Positions 7,802 through 17,241 of a stretch of 64,000 nt of DNA are shown in pieces. The DNA lies in contig NZ_JAMGBG010000029.1 of the NCBI RefSeq assembly GCF_023516595.1, positions 124,001 through 188,000 of the forward strand, read 5' to 3'. The number at the start of each line of letters is the position of its first letter. Position 1 is the stretch's first letter. The translations under genes and the position numbers were made by a program. This DNA comes from Streptomyces neyagawaensis (GTDB lineage Bacteria; Actinomycetota; Actinomycetes; Streptomycetales; Streptomycetaceae). The notes beneath the pieces were generated by a model. The model was not told the origin of the DNA, made no database searches, and saw only the letters and a program-made list of their open reading frames with translations.

Positions 7802-10798
7802 TCAGAGGGAGTCGAGGGTGCCCGTGAGGACGGCGGTGACGAGTTCGGTGCGGGAGCGCTTTCCGGTGCGGGCGAGCAGCCGGGTGAGGCGTCCGACGAC
7901 CGCGTCCTCGTTGAGTCGCAGCATGGTGGAGATCTGGCGGGTGGTGAGCTGTTCGGCGAGCAGGGTGGCGAGCAGGTGGTCGTTCTCGGCGGTGGCCTGC
8001 TTGCGGCCGGGGATGGTGAGTCCGGCCTCGCGCAGCTTGGTCCTGGTGTGGAAGCGCCACAGGGCGGCACCGGTCATGTCGAACAGTTCGTATGCCTCGT
8101 ACAGGGGCTTGCCCGGGCCCGCGCCCCCGTCGGCGGCTTCCAGGAGGGTGGTCGCCGTCTCGAAGGGCAGGCCGCGGGAGCGGGCCAGGTTCACCGCCTC
8201 GCGCAGGTGGTCGCGGGCGGTGTCGGGGGCCTCCTGGCGCAGGACCCGGGCCGAGGCCAGCAGGTACCTGAGCTGGGTCCTTCCGCTGTCCGTGCGGGAG
8301 GAGAGCTGCTTCAGGCTTTCCAAGCAGGTCGCCGCCTCTGCGGTGCGTCCGGCCTCGACCGTCACCTCGGCCAGCAGGGCCCACAGCTCCTCTGTGGCGT
8401 AGGTCTGGTCGTGCTCCCGTGCAGCGGCGAGCCCGCGGCGCAGTGTTTTCTCGGCTGCGTCCATGTCGCCGAGGGCCATGAGCACTTCTGCTTCTGATGC
8501 GTTGAGCGCGCACTGCAGCGGACTCGTGCCGGGGCCGCGCATTTCCTCGACTATCTGCAGGGCGCTGGTGACGCGGCCCCGGGCGAGGAGGATGGCCGCG
8601 GTCCGCGCGGACAGCAGAGAGCTGTCCGATACCGGGGTGGACTGGATCTCGTTGTTGGCCAGCAGTCGGCGGGCTGACTCCAGTGCCTGATCCCACCGGC
8701 CCGTAAGGTGGTCGAAGAGGAACTGGCTGAGCGGGGGCAGCGCTTGTACGGGCAGGCCGGCGGTCTCCAGCAGGTTGTGGGCGGCGTTGAGGTCGTAGCT
8801 GGTGAGCAGTTCGTCGAACATGCCGCTCGCCAGCGAGTACACCTTGCCAGGGGGCAGCTCGGGGGCGTCGTACATGGTCAGTTCGCGCCCGTAGGGTTCT
8901 GGTCGGCCCATGGCCAGGTCGGCCACGGCTCTGAACCGGGCGGGCGCCGCGCGTGCGCGTGGGCTGGTGTTCCACAGGGTCTCGGTATCCCGGAGCAGGT
9001 GCGCTGCCTCCTGCCATCGCGAGAGGTGGCACAGGGCCAGGACCTGGCCGCTCACCTTGGCCAGGGCGGGCACCGGCAGCCCGTCCCACCAGTACGCGGT
9101 GGCGAGCCGGGACATCGTGGCCCAGTCACGTTGGTTGGCCGTGACCGCCACGACCAGAAAGGCGGCCTCCTGCAGGTCGAGGTCGCTCAGCGCAGGCCCC
9201 GGGTTACGCAGCAGCGATTCCCCGGCGGCCCGTGCCGTGGCGTAGTCGCAGGCCAGGTAGGCGATTGTCCCGTACTGCTGGAGGACGAGATCGCGGGCGT
9301 CGGCGTGCTCGGTCAGGTCACAGGCGGCCCGCAGCCACCGCAGGGCCCGCTCGTCATCGGTGCCGGGCCTCATCCGCCGCGCGGCAGCCGTCAGTTCGGC
9401 CACCGCACGCTCCCGGTCCACCAGGCTACCCGCGTCCGCGACCCGGTCTGCCCGGTAGGCCGCCGCGTTCGCCTCGTCGAGAAGACCCGGCGCCGGGCGG
9501 ATCACACATCCGGAGCTCTCCGCGTCCGCGTCCTTCCAGAGGACCTCGACCGCCGTGGCGGACAACCGGCTGCGGTCCACGGGGCTCAGCCGCTCCCGGA
9601 CGGTGTGCCCTGTCAGCGGCAGCCGGAACGTCCAGCCCTCTGCCGTGGCGCCGTCCGGTCCGGGCTGTTCCTCGATGATGCCCGCCTCGACCAGGCGGCG
9701 GACACCGTCGTAGGCGGCGTCGGCGGACAGGCCGGCCCACGCCGCGGTCAGCTGCAGGGCCGGTCGGCCGAGCGGCCCCAGGATGCTCAACGCCGCGGCC
9801 ACCGCACGACACGGCTCGCCCAGCGCGTCCACTGCCGTGACGAATCTGTCGCCGTCGGGCAGCACCGGTACCGGCGTGCTCGCGCCCAGGAATGCGTGGC
9901 CGTCGGCGACCCGGATCCCGTCCCGGCGAGCCCAGCCCGCGAGCAGGGCGTCGACCGCCCCCGGGATGCCACGGGTCAACTCGCCGACCTGCCGGGCGAG
10001 GACGGCGTCGGGCTTTGCCCGCAACCACCGCGCGACCAGCGCGGTGACGTCATCCGGTCCCAGCGGGGACAGCTCCACCGTGCGGGCCCCCTCGACACCG
10101 GACAGCCGCTCCAGGAGGCCGGCCGGACCGTCGCAGCCTGATGCCCGGGCCTCTCCGGCCTTCCGTCCCTGGCCTGAGGTGCCCAAGCCGACGGCGTCCG
10201 GCGCGCCCTCTCTCATGCCCCTTGGGCCCGGTGCGACGTGCCGCACTGCCGACACCACCAGCCGGACACCGGGCGCGAGCCGTGAGAATTCGATGCGGCA
10301 CAGCACGGCCAGGGAGTCGGGATCGGCATGCTGGACGTCGTCGACCATGATGGTGAGCGACGTGGCCTGGGTGAGGGAAGCACGAAGCAATGCGTGCATC
10401 GCTGCGGGGTCACCCTGGTCGACGGCGGACAGCGCCCGCGCAACCAGCTTCCCGGCCGGCCGCTGCCGTGGCGAGGCGGATCGGTGCTCTTCGAGTGCCA
10501 TGACCAGCCGCAGCGCCAGCAGTAGAGGCCGTTCACCGTCGCCAGGAACACAGTCCACCGCCAGCACGGCGGTCCCTTCTGGACGCAGCCGTCCGCCGAC
10601 CGCCTTCAGGAACGCACTGCGGCCCACACCGGTTTCGCCTCGGACAAGGACCAGGCGGGGACCGTCAGGGTCGCTCAGGAAGTCGTGGCTCTGCTCCAAC
10701 TCGCGCTCGCGGCCGAGCAGACTGTCGCCGGTACGGTCCAGGCGTGCGGGCGTACCCCAGCTGATCAGTTCGTTGGTTGCAGCCACTGTGCGGTACAT
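7802..10798 (-). CDS. LAL-type (large ATPase, LuxR-like) transcriptional regulator 1
   Basis: 998 residues. An N-terminal STAND/AAA ATPase carries the P-loop VRGETGVGRSAFLKA near residue 52, with Arg replacing the usual Lys, and a Walker-B-like segment TIMVDDVQHADPD. A long alpha-helical middle follows, resembling TPR repeats. The C-terminal LuxR helix-turn-helix includes LTTRQISTMLRLNEDAVVGR and LARTGKRSRTELVTAVL. Members of this family are usually pathway-specific activators of antibiotic clusters. It diverges from a second LAL gene across about 240 bp, and both lie just downstream of the NRPS operon's end, so control of that operon is the natural inference. The Arg P-loop may weaken ATP hydrolysis. 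Confidence 0.88.
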   Translation of the reverse strand: MYRTVAATNELISWGTPARLDRTGDSLLGRERELEQSHDFLSDPDGPRLVLVRGETGVGRSAFLKAVGGRLRPEGTAVLAVDCVPGDGERPLLLALRLVMALEEHRSASPRQRPAGKLVARALSAVDQGDPAAMHALLRASLTQATSLTIMVDDVQHADPDSLAVLCRIEFSRLAPGVRLVVSAVRHVAPGPRGMREGAPDAVGLGTSGQGRKAGEARASGCDGPAGLLERLSGVEGARTVELSPLGPDDVTALVARWLRAKPDAVLARQVGELTRGIPGAVDALLAGWARRDGIRVADGHAFLGASTPVPVLPDGDRFVTAVDALGEPCRAVAAALSILGPLGRPALQLTAAWAGLSADAAYDGVRRLVEAGIIEEQPGPDGATAEGWTFRLPLTGHTVRERLSPVDRSRLSATAVEVLWKDADAESSGCVIRPAPGLLDEANAAAYRADRVADAGSLVDRERAVAELTAAARRMRPGTDDERALRWLRAACDLTEHADARDLVLQQYGTIAYLACDYATARAAGESLLRNPGPALSDLDLQEAAFLVVAVTANQRDWATMSRLATAYWWDGLPVPALAKVSGQVLALCHLSRWQEAAHLLRDTETLWNTSPRARAAPARFRAVADLAMGRPEPYGRELTMYDAPELPPGKVYSLASGMFDELLTSYDLNAAHNLLETAGLPVQALPPLSQFLFDHLTGRWDQALESARRLLANNEIQSTPVSDSSLLSARTAAILLARGRVTSALQIVEEMRGPGTSPLQCALNASEAEVLMALGDMDAAEKTLRRGLAAAREHDQTYATEELWALLAEVTVEAGRTAEAATCLESLKQLSSRTDSGRTQLRYLLASARVLRQEAPDTARDHLREAVNLARSRGLPFETATTLLEAADGGAGPGKPLYEAYELFDMTGAALWRFHTRTKLREAGLTIPGRKQATAENDHLLATLLAEQLTTRQISTMLRLNEDAVVGRLTRLLARTGKRSRTELVTAVLTGTLDSL

Positions 10799-11040
10799 CC
10801 TTGTTCAGAGATATGCCCGGGCGGACAGAGAACACGGCCACCGGCTGTGTGCCCGCACCCGGCCTTTCGTCGGTGCGCGGACATTATGAGCGTCGTCGCC
10901 ACGCCATGAACCGTCAGGCCCTGTACGCGCCAACCTCCGGTGCGCCAGGAGCGCCGTACATTTCCAGCCGGGTAAAGGCAACGCAAAGTGGCGAGGAGCC
11001 GTCTCTCCTCGGGGTTGAGGAGAACGAGAGGAGCGGCACC
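10799..11040. promoter_or_regulatory. Divergent promoter region between two LAL regulators
   Basis: The 242-bp spacer separates the two divergent regulator starts. It contains no gene. A good ribosome-binding site (GAGAGGAG) lies just before 11041. I could not pick out reliable -35/-10 pairs by eye. Cross- or auto-regulation would act here. Confidence 0.55.
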
Positions 11041-13893
11041 ATGCGGCACCAGCGTGGAGCGGTCATCGGCAGAGACGGCGCGGTCCGCGACGTAGCGGAA
11101 GCCCTGCGCGCCACCGGGGAAGCGGCCCGGATCCTGCTGGTCACCGCAGAGGCCGGAATGGGCAAGACAACCATCCTGGAACAGGCTCGGCGTGCGGCAG
11201 CCCAGGCCGGCGCCGCAGTGGTGCGGCTCGGCTGGGAAGACGAAGACGCCGAGGACACGGCCGACGCGACGGTCCTCGACGCAGGCTGCGGCCTGACAGT
11301 CGAGGATCCCGACGGCTGCCTGCCGCCGCTCATGGCAGCCCGCCGAGCACCGTTGCGCGCCGCCGTGCGGGAGGGCGGGGCGAGCGCGCTGTCCGCCTTC
11401 TCCGAGGCACTGACGGAGGCATCCCGCCAGACCCCGTTCGCGCTGGTTGTCGACGGCGTCGAGCGGATGCCGCAGCGCAGTGCCGATGCTTTGGCGCTGC
11501 TGCTGCGGGTCTTCCGCCCGCGAGGCGTACCCGTGGTGATGGCCGGGCGGCCGGGGCCCGCGGCGGAACCCGGCCGCGCCCGGCTGACGGCCGCGGCCGA
11601 CCAGGTCCTCGAACTGCCCCCTCTGCAGCCTGCCGATGTTGCCACGCTCGTCGACATCCACGTCACACGGCGGTTCGGCCGTCCGGCCGAATCCGCGTTG
11701 GCGGATGCTGTGTCGCGGGCGCTGGGCACGCTGGCGGGCAACCCCCGCGCCGTGTTGTCGGTGCTCGGCGCGCTGGACGAGCAGGACCTGGTGGAACTCG
11801 ACGGTCGGTTGTGCCTCACGCTGCCGGACAAGCGGCTGCGCTTGACCGCCGGGGCGCCCGAGCTGCTCCGGTTCGGCTGGCCCGACACGCCCGCGGACTC
11901 CAGGACCATCAAGGCGGCGATCGTCACCGCCTGTGTACTGGACCACGCCGAAGTGCACGTCGATGACGCGTTCACGATGATGCCATCCGCCGGAGCCCGG
12001 TCCCTTGAGTACACACTGGACCGCCTGATCAAGGACGGGATCCTGACCGTGGACCCGCAGGGCCGCCTGTCATTCGCCGTCCCGGCGCTCGCCGCGGCCT
12101 TGCGGACCCTGCCCATCCATGGCGACGTGCAGGGCAACTCCGCCCGGTACATCAAGCGGTTGGCGGACGAGTTCGGTGCCGAAGCCACCGGCCGCGGCTA
12201 CCCGAGGCTGGCCGATCGCGTCGCGGCCTCCGGCCCGCTCCTGGACGATGCCCTCGCCGTCCCGCTGCTGCTGGCCGCAGCCCGCCAGGACGCCCGGACG
12301 AACTGGCCCCGATCGGCCCGCGCTTACGCGGCCGCGCTTCACCGGCTCACACCACAGGACCAGCGCACCCATGGTGTGCTCCACGAGGCGAGCAGCCTGA
12401 GCCTGCGGCACGGCGACCACGAAGGGCTCCTGGCGCTCGGTAAGCCGCTGCTCGCCCTCCTGGACCCACCGCATACCGAACACACCGAGGACGTCGAGAA
12501 ACCGGCCGGCCTGTCGAACATTGCCGCCGCATGGGTGTGGGCAGCCCTTCACGAACACCGAGCCCCTTGCGCCGACAGCGTCCACCGTCGTCTGGGCAAG
12601 GTCGCCGGCCGGTCTCCCGCCGGGGCCGGGCTTGCGGCACTCGGCGGCCTCTACGGCATCGGCCCGCTGTCAGCCCGGCCGACAGCGGCCTCCCTCCACA
12701 TTCTGGACACCTCCGGTCCCGGACACGTCCGCATGCCGCTGCCCAAGCCCACCGAACTCCGCCTGATGACCGCCGCGGTGGGCAGCCACACCGAACTGAG
12801 CCGCGCGCGGCAGCACATGCCCCCCGAGGCCATCGACGACCACACCCTGGACCAGCTGCGCGGCGCCGCCGCCTACGCAGACCTGGCCGGCGCTCTCGCA
12901 GCAGTCCTCGGCGACCGGTATGTCGCGGCACCCGAGGGCATCGCCGTCCAGTACCGGGGCATGGTGCGCGACTATCTGGCCGGGGATTGGGACGCCGCTC
13001 TGGCGGCCGCCCGCCGTATCGAGGTGCGCAGCCGCACCCACGCGGCGGCGGGCACCCCTCACCTGCCACGGGCGCTGGCCGCGGAGATCCACTGCACGCG
13101 CGGGGACGTCGCACGCGCCACGGCGTGGCTCGACCTGGTCCCCGACACCGCCACTCATCCCCTGGCCGCCCGGGCGCGGCTGGCGGTCCGGTACTGGTCG
13201 GGCCGACGAGAGGAGGCGCTGGAGGAAGCCTGGCACGACGCTCGGCTGGCACGAAAGAACGGCCAGCTCGCCGGTGTCGAGCGGCTGCTGCTGCGCATCC
13301 TGTCGCTCGCCGCCCGCTCGGATCAGCCGTACACGGTCCAACAGGCCCTGGAGGAAGTGGAAACCCTGCACGACGAGGCAGCCACCCCCATGACCCACGA
13401 GGCCCTCCTTCTCGCACGCGGCATCGCGCACCACGACGCGGACAGCGCGCTGACCGCCCACCGGTTGATCAAGCTCCGAGGCGACGTCTACCTGAGCGTC
13501 ATCAGCTGCCTGTGCCTGACACACGTCGCCGACGACCCCCGGCGCTGGCTGACCGAGGCCATGGGCAACGCTCACACCCTCGGCCTGGGAGGCCCCTTCC
13601 GCACCGCAGTCACCCGTGCCGCGCAGCAGCGCAACATCCCCGTACCGAGACTTCGCCAAGGCCAACAGAAGCTGACCGAACTCGACATCAGACTGGTGCG
13701 CATGGTCACTGACGGCGCGACCAACCGGCAGATCGCCGCAGAACTCGCCTGCAGCCCCAAAACGGTGGAACAGCGCCTGACACGACTGTTCCAGCGCACA
13801 GGCTCCCGCTCCCGGAGGGAACTCACCGCCGCCTGGCTCAACGGAAGCCTCACCCAGACCGCCTCCGGCCCCTCCCGCCTGGACGACCACTGA
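11041..13893 (+). CDS. LAL-type (large ATPase, LuxR-like) transcriptional regulator 2
   Basis: 950 residues from the ATG at 11041; the frame is open upstream, but GAGAGGAG sits correctly for this start. The N-terminal ATPase has a complete P-loop (TAEAGMGKTTILEQA, about residue 35) and a FALVVDGVERMP Walker-B-like segment. The middle is helical. The C-terminal LuxR domain reads TDGATNRQIAAELACSPKTV, then the LFQRTGSRSRRELTAAWLNG segment. Architecture and tail match regulator 1, so the pair may stem from duplication. It converges on the end of the NRPS operon 109 bp away. It is the likelier ATP-dependent activator of the two. Confidence 0.9.
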   Translation: MRHQRGAVIGRDGAVRDVAEALRATGEAARILLVTAEAGMGKTTILEQARRAAAQAGAAVVRLGWEDEDAEDTADATVLDAGCGLTVEDPDGCLPPLMAARRAPLRAAVREGGASALSAFSEALTEASRQTPFALVVDGVERMPQRSADALALLLRVFRPRGVPVVMAGRPGPAAEPGRARLTAAADQVLELPPLQPADVATLVDIHVTRRFGRPAESALADAVSRALGTLAGNPRAVLSVLGALDEQDLVELDGRLCLTLPDKRLRLTAGAPELLRFGWPDTPADSRTIKAAIVTACVLDHAEVHVDDAFTMMPSAGARSLEYTLDRLIKDGILTVDPQGRLSFAVPALAAALRTLPIHGDVQGNSARYIKRLADEFGAEATGRGYPRLADRVAASGPLLDDALAVPLLLAAARQDARTNWPRSARAYAAALHRLTPQDQRTHGVLHEASSLSLRHGDHEGLLALGKPLLALLDPPHTEHTEDVEKPAGLSNIAAAWVWAALHEHRAPCADSVHRRLGKVAGRSPAGAGLAALGGLYGIGPLSARPTAASLHILDTSGPGHVRMPLPKPTELRLMTAAVGSHTELSRARQHMPPEAIDDHTLDQLRGAAAYADLAGALAAVLGDRYVAAPEGIAVQYRGMVRDYLAGDWDAALAAARRIEVRSRTHAAAGTPHLPRALAAEIHCTRGDVARATAWLDLVPDTATHPLAARARLAVRYWSGRREEALEEAWHDARLARKNGQLAGVERLLLRILSLAARSDQPYTVQQALEEVETLHDEAATPMTHEALLLARGIAHHDADSALTAHRLIKLRGDVYLSVISCLCLTHVADDPRRWLTEAMGNAHTLGLGGPFRTAVTRAAQQRNIPVPRLRQGQQKLTELDIRLVRMVTDGATNRQIAAELACSPKTVEQRLTRLFQRTGSRSRRELTAAWLNGSLTQTASGPSRLDDH

Positions 13894-14002
13894 ACCCTGT
13901 GAACACCAACCCATGTTCCCTAGCCGACCCACACTGCCTTGTCCGGGCGCACAGCGGCCCGGGCCTTCGGTATCAGAAACCGCCTGAGCGCCGATGGCGC
14001 AG

Positions 14003-17000
14003 TCAGCCGGCTGGTTGGGCGGCCCCCGCCGCCACGATCAGTCGGGCCGCGTTGGTGACTGAGGAGTCCACGAAGAACTCGGCGATCGGGACTTGCACCG
14101 TGAACTCACTCTTGAGGCGGGAAATGAGCCGCAGCGCGGCCAGAGAGTGGAAACCCAGCGCAAAGATGTCTGTCCGCAGGTCGATCGTCGGTACTTTGAG
14201 TACCTCGCAGTAGATCTCCGCGACCTTGATCTCGAGCTCGCTGCCCTGCGCTTCCTCGGGGACGACACGCTCGCGGCTCTGCAGCGCGAGCAACGCTGCC
14301 TGGTCAACCTTGCCGTGCGAAGTGAGCGGGAACCGTTCAACTACGGAGATGCGAGCCGGAACCAGGTGTGGGGGAAGCTGGGTACGCACGTACGCCGCGA
14401 CTGCTGCCTCGTCGGCGTACGCACCGATCAGGAACGCGATCAGCTCAAGCTCGGCCGCTGGATCAGCCTCGGTGCGCCGAGGCACGACCAGGCTGCGCTC
14501 CACGTCCGGATGGCCGTCGAGTACCGATTCGATCTCGGCGAGCTCGACCCGATGGCCGCGCAGTTTGAGCTGACGGTCCACGCGGCCGAGAAATTCGAGG
14601 TCACCTTCGGTGGTCCATCGGCCTTGGTCGCCGGTGCGATACATACGTGCGCCCGGCTCGACCGCGAAAGGGTCCGCCACGAAGCGCTCGGCGGTCTGCT
14701 CGGGCCGGTTGAGAAAGCCGTCGGAGACGCCGGGGCCGGCCAGGTAGATCTCCCCTGGTACGCCGCGTCCAACCGGTGCGAGCAAAGCGTCGAGCACGTA
14801 GACGGCGGCGTGCGGCATGGGCCGTCCGATCGGCAGCGCCTCGCGGTCGAAGTCAGCACCAGGCTGGTAGGTCGTGCTGGTCACCGCCGTTTCGGTGAGC
14901 CCATAGACATTGGTGAGCGGAATCCCGAAGTCCAACCAGCGCTGGTAAACCTCGATCGGCGCGCGTTCGCCGCCGACCAGCACTCGCCGCATGGTTTTCG
15001 GAATGGGGACAACAGCCGGGTCGATCAGGCGCACTACTTCCATCCAGTAGGCGGTGGGGAGCTCACATATGGTGATCTCGCGCTCTCCGAGGAGGCGCAG
15101 CAGTTCCTCCGGGCCGGTCCGGCCGAGCACGCCATCGAAAAAGACGACGCAGCCACCGGCAAGCCAGGTGGGGAAGAACTCCTCGACATGTACGTCGAAG
15201 GTCATCGCGGCGATCTGCAGCATCCTGTCTTCCGGGCCCAGATCGAACGTGTCCACCGCGGCACGGGTGAACGCGGTCAGGTTGACATGGCTGACGAGGG
15301 TGCCCTTGGGCACTCCCGTCGAGCCGGAGGTGAACGGGACATACGCGACCTGACGGCCTGTCACAGCGATGTCCTCGAGATCCTCACCGCTCTGGGCCTC
15401 GATCGAGGAAGCAACCGCCGGATCGTCGAGGGCGAGCACCTGGTGGGCCCCGGCGAAGTCCTCGGCAAGGGCCACGACCGTGAGCACCAAGCGGGGCGCG
15501 GTCTCGGCGAGGACGTGGGCCTTGCGGCTGCCGGGCGCGTCCGGAGCCACAGGGACGTAGGCCCCGCCCGCCTTCAGCACGGCGAGCACGGCGGCCGGCC
15601 AGGAGGAGCCATGGGGCAGGGCGAGCGCCACCCGCTCGCCCGTGCGCAGACCCAGCTGACGCAGATGCCGCGCGAGCCGGTTGGCCTGGCTGTTGAGCTG
15701 GGCGTAACTGACAGGAGTACCGTCTTCACGCTCGATCGCCGGCGCGTCTGGGCCCTGCCGGACCCGCCGCTCGAACAGCGCGTGCAGGGTGGCCGGCTCG
15801 TCCCCCGGCACGGGCCGGCCGGTGAGCTCCCGATCGGGCGCGGCGTCGGTCGACGTGCGAAGCGCTCCCAGTGGGAGCTCGGGGTGGGACACGGCCTCGC
15901 CGAGCAGCGCCAGGTAGCTCTCGGCCATTGCCTCGAGGGTGCCCGGGTCGAACAGCTCACTGTCGTACTCAAACTGAAGGCTCAGCTCCCCGAGCGCGTC
16001 CACAGCGCTGAGACTGAGACGGAACCGGGCTCCGCCATTGGACACCTCGTACAGCTCCGTCACCGCGCAGCCCGGCAGCGTGGCCTCGAACTCCGTGGAC
16101 TGCTCGAAGGAGAACATCGTCTGGAAGAGCGGGGTCTCACGCGAGGTGCGTTTGGAGTCGACCCGTTTGACAAGCTCGGTGAAAGGCGCGTCCTGTGAGG
16201 AGAGCGCGTCGAACGTACTCAGCTGGAGTTCGCGGACCAGCGAGGCGAAGGACACGTCCGCGTCCAGCCGCAGTCGCAACGGCATGGTGTTGACGAACAG
16301 CCCAATGAGCGACTGGTACTCGGGCCGGGTCCGGCCGGCCAGAGGCGTTCCGATCAGCAGGTCGTCCTGACGGGTGTAGCGGGCCAGCAGCACGCCCCAA
16401 ACACCGCCGAGCATCGCGAAGGGCGTGACCCCGAGCCGCTTGGCGCAGGCGTAGGTATCGGCCCGAAGCTGCTCTGGCACCACTGTCGTGAACTCGTCCC
16501 CCCGGTAGTCCCGGGACGCTCCTGAACTGTGATCGACCGGCAGTGCGAGGATCGTCGTCGCACCGGCCAATTCCCGAGCCCACGCGTCGAGCACGTTGTC
16601 ATACCCGCCGTCCTCGGTGATGCGCCGCTGTTCGGCAGCGAAGTCGCGGTACTGCATGGTGAGGTCAGGCAGATCGGGCTCGCCGCCCGCGTGCCATGCG
16701 GTGTAGAGCGCGACGAACTCGGTCCAGAACAGACGCAGCGACCAACCGTCCGCGACGATGTGGTGCATGTTGAGGAAGAACGCGTAGGCGTCATCCTCAA
16801 GACGTAGCGCGGCAGCCCGCAGCAGCGGACCGTGCACAAGGTCGAAGGGCTCGCGAGCGGCGGTCTCGACGAACACACGCCAGTCGTCGGGCCGGGAGCG
16901 AAAGTCGAACACAGGCAGCGCGAAGGGCTGCGGCGGATCTGTGATGAGGCACAGTTCACCGTCTTCCTCGACCACCCGGGAGCGCAGCACCTCATGCCGA

Positions 17001-17215
17001 CGCACGATCTCGGTCACGCAGCGCGCGGCGAGCTCCGTGTCCAACGCGCCACGCAGTCGGATCACCATGGGTATTCCGTAAACGCTGCGGCCCGGGGCGA
17101 GTTGTTCAGCGAACCAGATCTGCTCCTGCAGGAGGGAGATCCTCTCGATCTGTCGGTTGCCCATGGGTGCTCCGGTCGGGTGCGTGGCCTGCGGAGTAGT
17201 GGTTGGCTCGGTCAT
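14003..17215 (-). CDS. NRPS module C-A-PCP, acidic substrate pocket
   Basis: 1070 residues. The condensation domain (about 25-450) has the active site HHIVADGWS at 151-159. The adenylation domain (about 470-975) has FTSGSTGVPKG at 628 and the A10 lysine at 969. The carrier protein (about 995-1060) has LGFHSL, with the phosphopantetheine Ser at 1023 (GF where most have GG). By hand alignment to GrsA I read the specificity positions as D674 V675 E678 E718 L746 G748 V770 V778 T779 K969. Asp at the first position fits an alpha-amino acid; two glutamates suggest a basic side chain such as arginine or capreomycidine. It is last in the operon, 26 bp after the dehydrogenase gene. There is no thioesterase, so this module cannot release its product alone. 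Confidence 0.9.
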   Translation of the reverse strand: MTEPTTTPQATHPTGAPMGNRQIERISLLQEQIWFAEQLAPGRSVYGIPMVIRLRGALDTELAARCVTEIVRRHEVLRSRVVEEDGELCLITDPPQPFALPVFDFRSRPDDWRVFVETAAREPFDLVHGPLLRAAALRLEDDAYAFFLNMHHIVADGWSLRLFWTEFVALYTAWHAGGEPDLPDLTMQYRDFAAEQRRITEDGGYDNVLDAWARELAGATTILALPVDHSSGASRDYRGDEFTTVVPEQLRADTYACAKRLGVTPFAMLGGVWGVLLARYTRQDDLLIGTPLAGRTRPEYQSLIGLFVNTMPLRLRLDADVSFASLVRELQLSTFDALSSQDAPFTELVKRVDSKRTSRETPLFQTMFSFEQSTEFEATLPGCAVTELYEVSNGGARFRLSLSAVDALGELSLQFEYDSELFDPGTLEAMAESYLALLGEAVSHPELPLGALRTSTDAAPDRELTGRPVPGDEPATLHALFERRVRQGPDAPAIEREDGTPVSYAQLNSQANRLARHLRQLGLRTGERVALALPHGSSWPAAVLAVLKAGGAYVPVAPDAPGSRKAHVLAETAPRLVLTVVALAEDFAGAHQVLALDDPAVASSIEAQSGEDLEDIAVTGRQVAYVPFTSGSTGVPKGTLVSHVNLTAFTRAAVDTFDLGPEDRMLQIAAMTFDVHVEEFFPTWLAGGCVVFFDGVLGRTGPEELLRLLGEREITICELPTAYWMEVVRLIDPAVVPIPKTMRRVLVGGERAPIEVYQRWLDFGIPLTNVYGLTETAVTSTTYQPGADFDREALPIGRPMPHAAVYVLDALLAPVGRGVPGEIYLAGPGVSDGFLNRPEQTAERFVADPFAVEPGARMYRTGDQGRWTTEGDLEFLGRVDRQLKLRGHRVELAEIESVLDGHPDVERSLVVPRRTEADPAAELELIAFLIGAYADEAAVAAYVRTQLPPHLVPARISVVERFPLTSHGKVDQAALLALQSRERVVPEEAQGSELEIKVAEIYCEVLKVPTIDLRTDIFALGFHSLAALRLISRLKSEFTVQVPIAEFFVDSSVTNAARLIVAAGAAQPAG

Positions 17216-17241
17216 CGTGACCCGCTCTTCCTGACAGTCGG

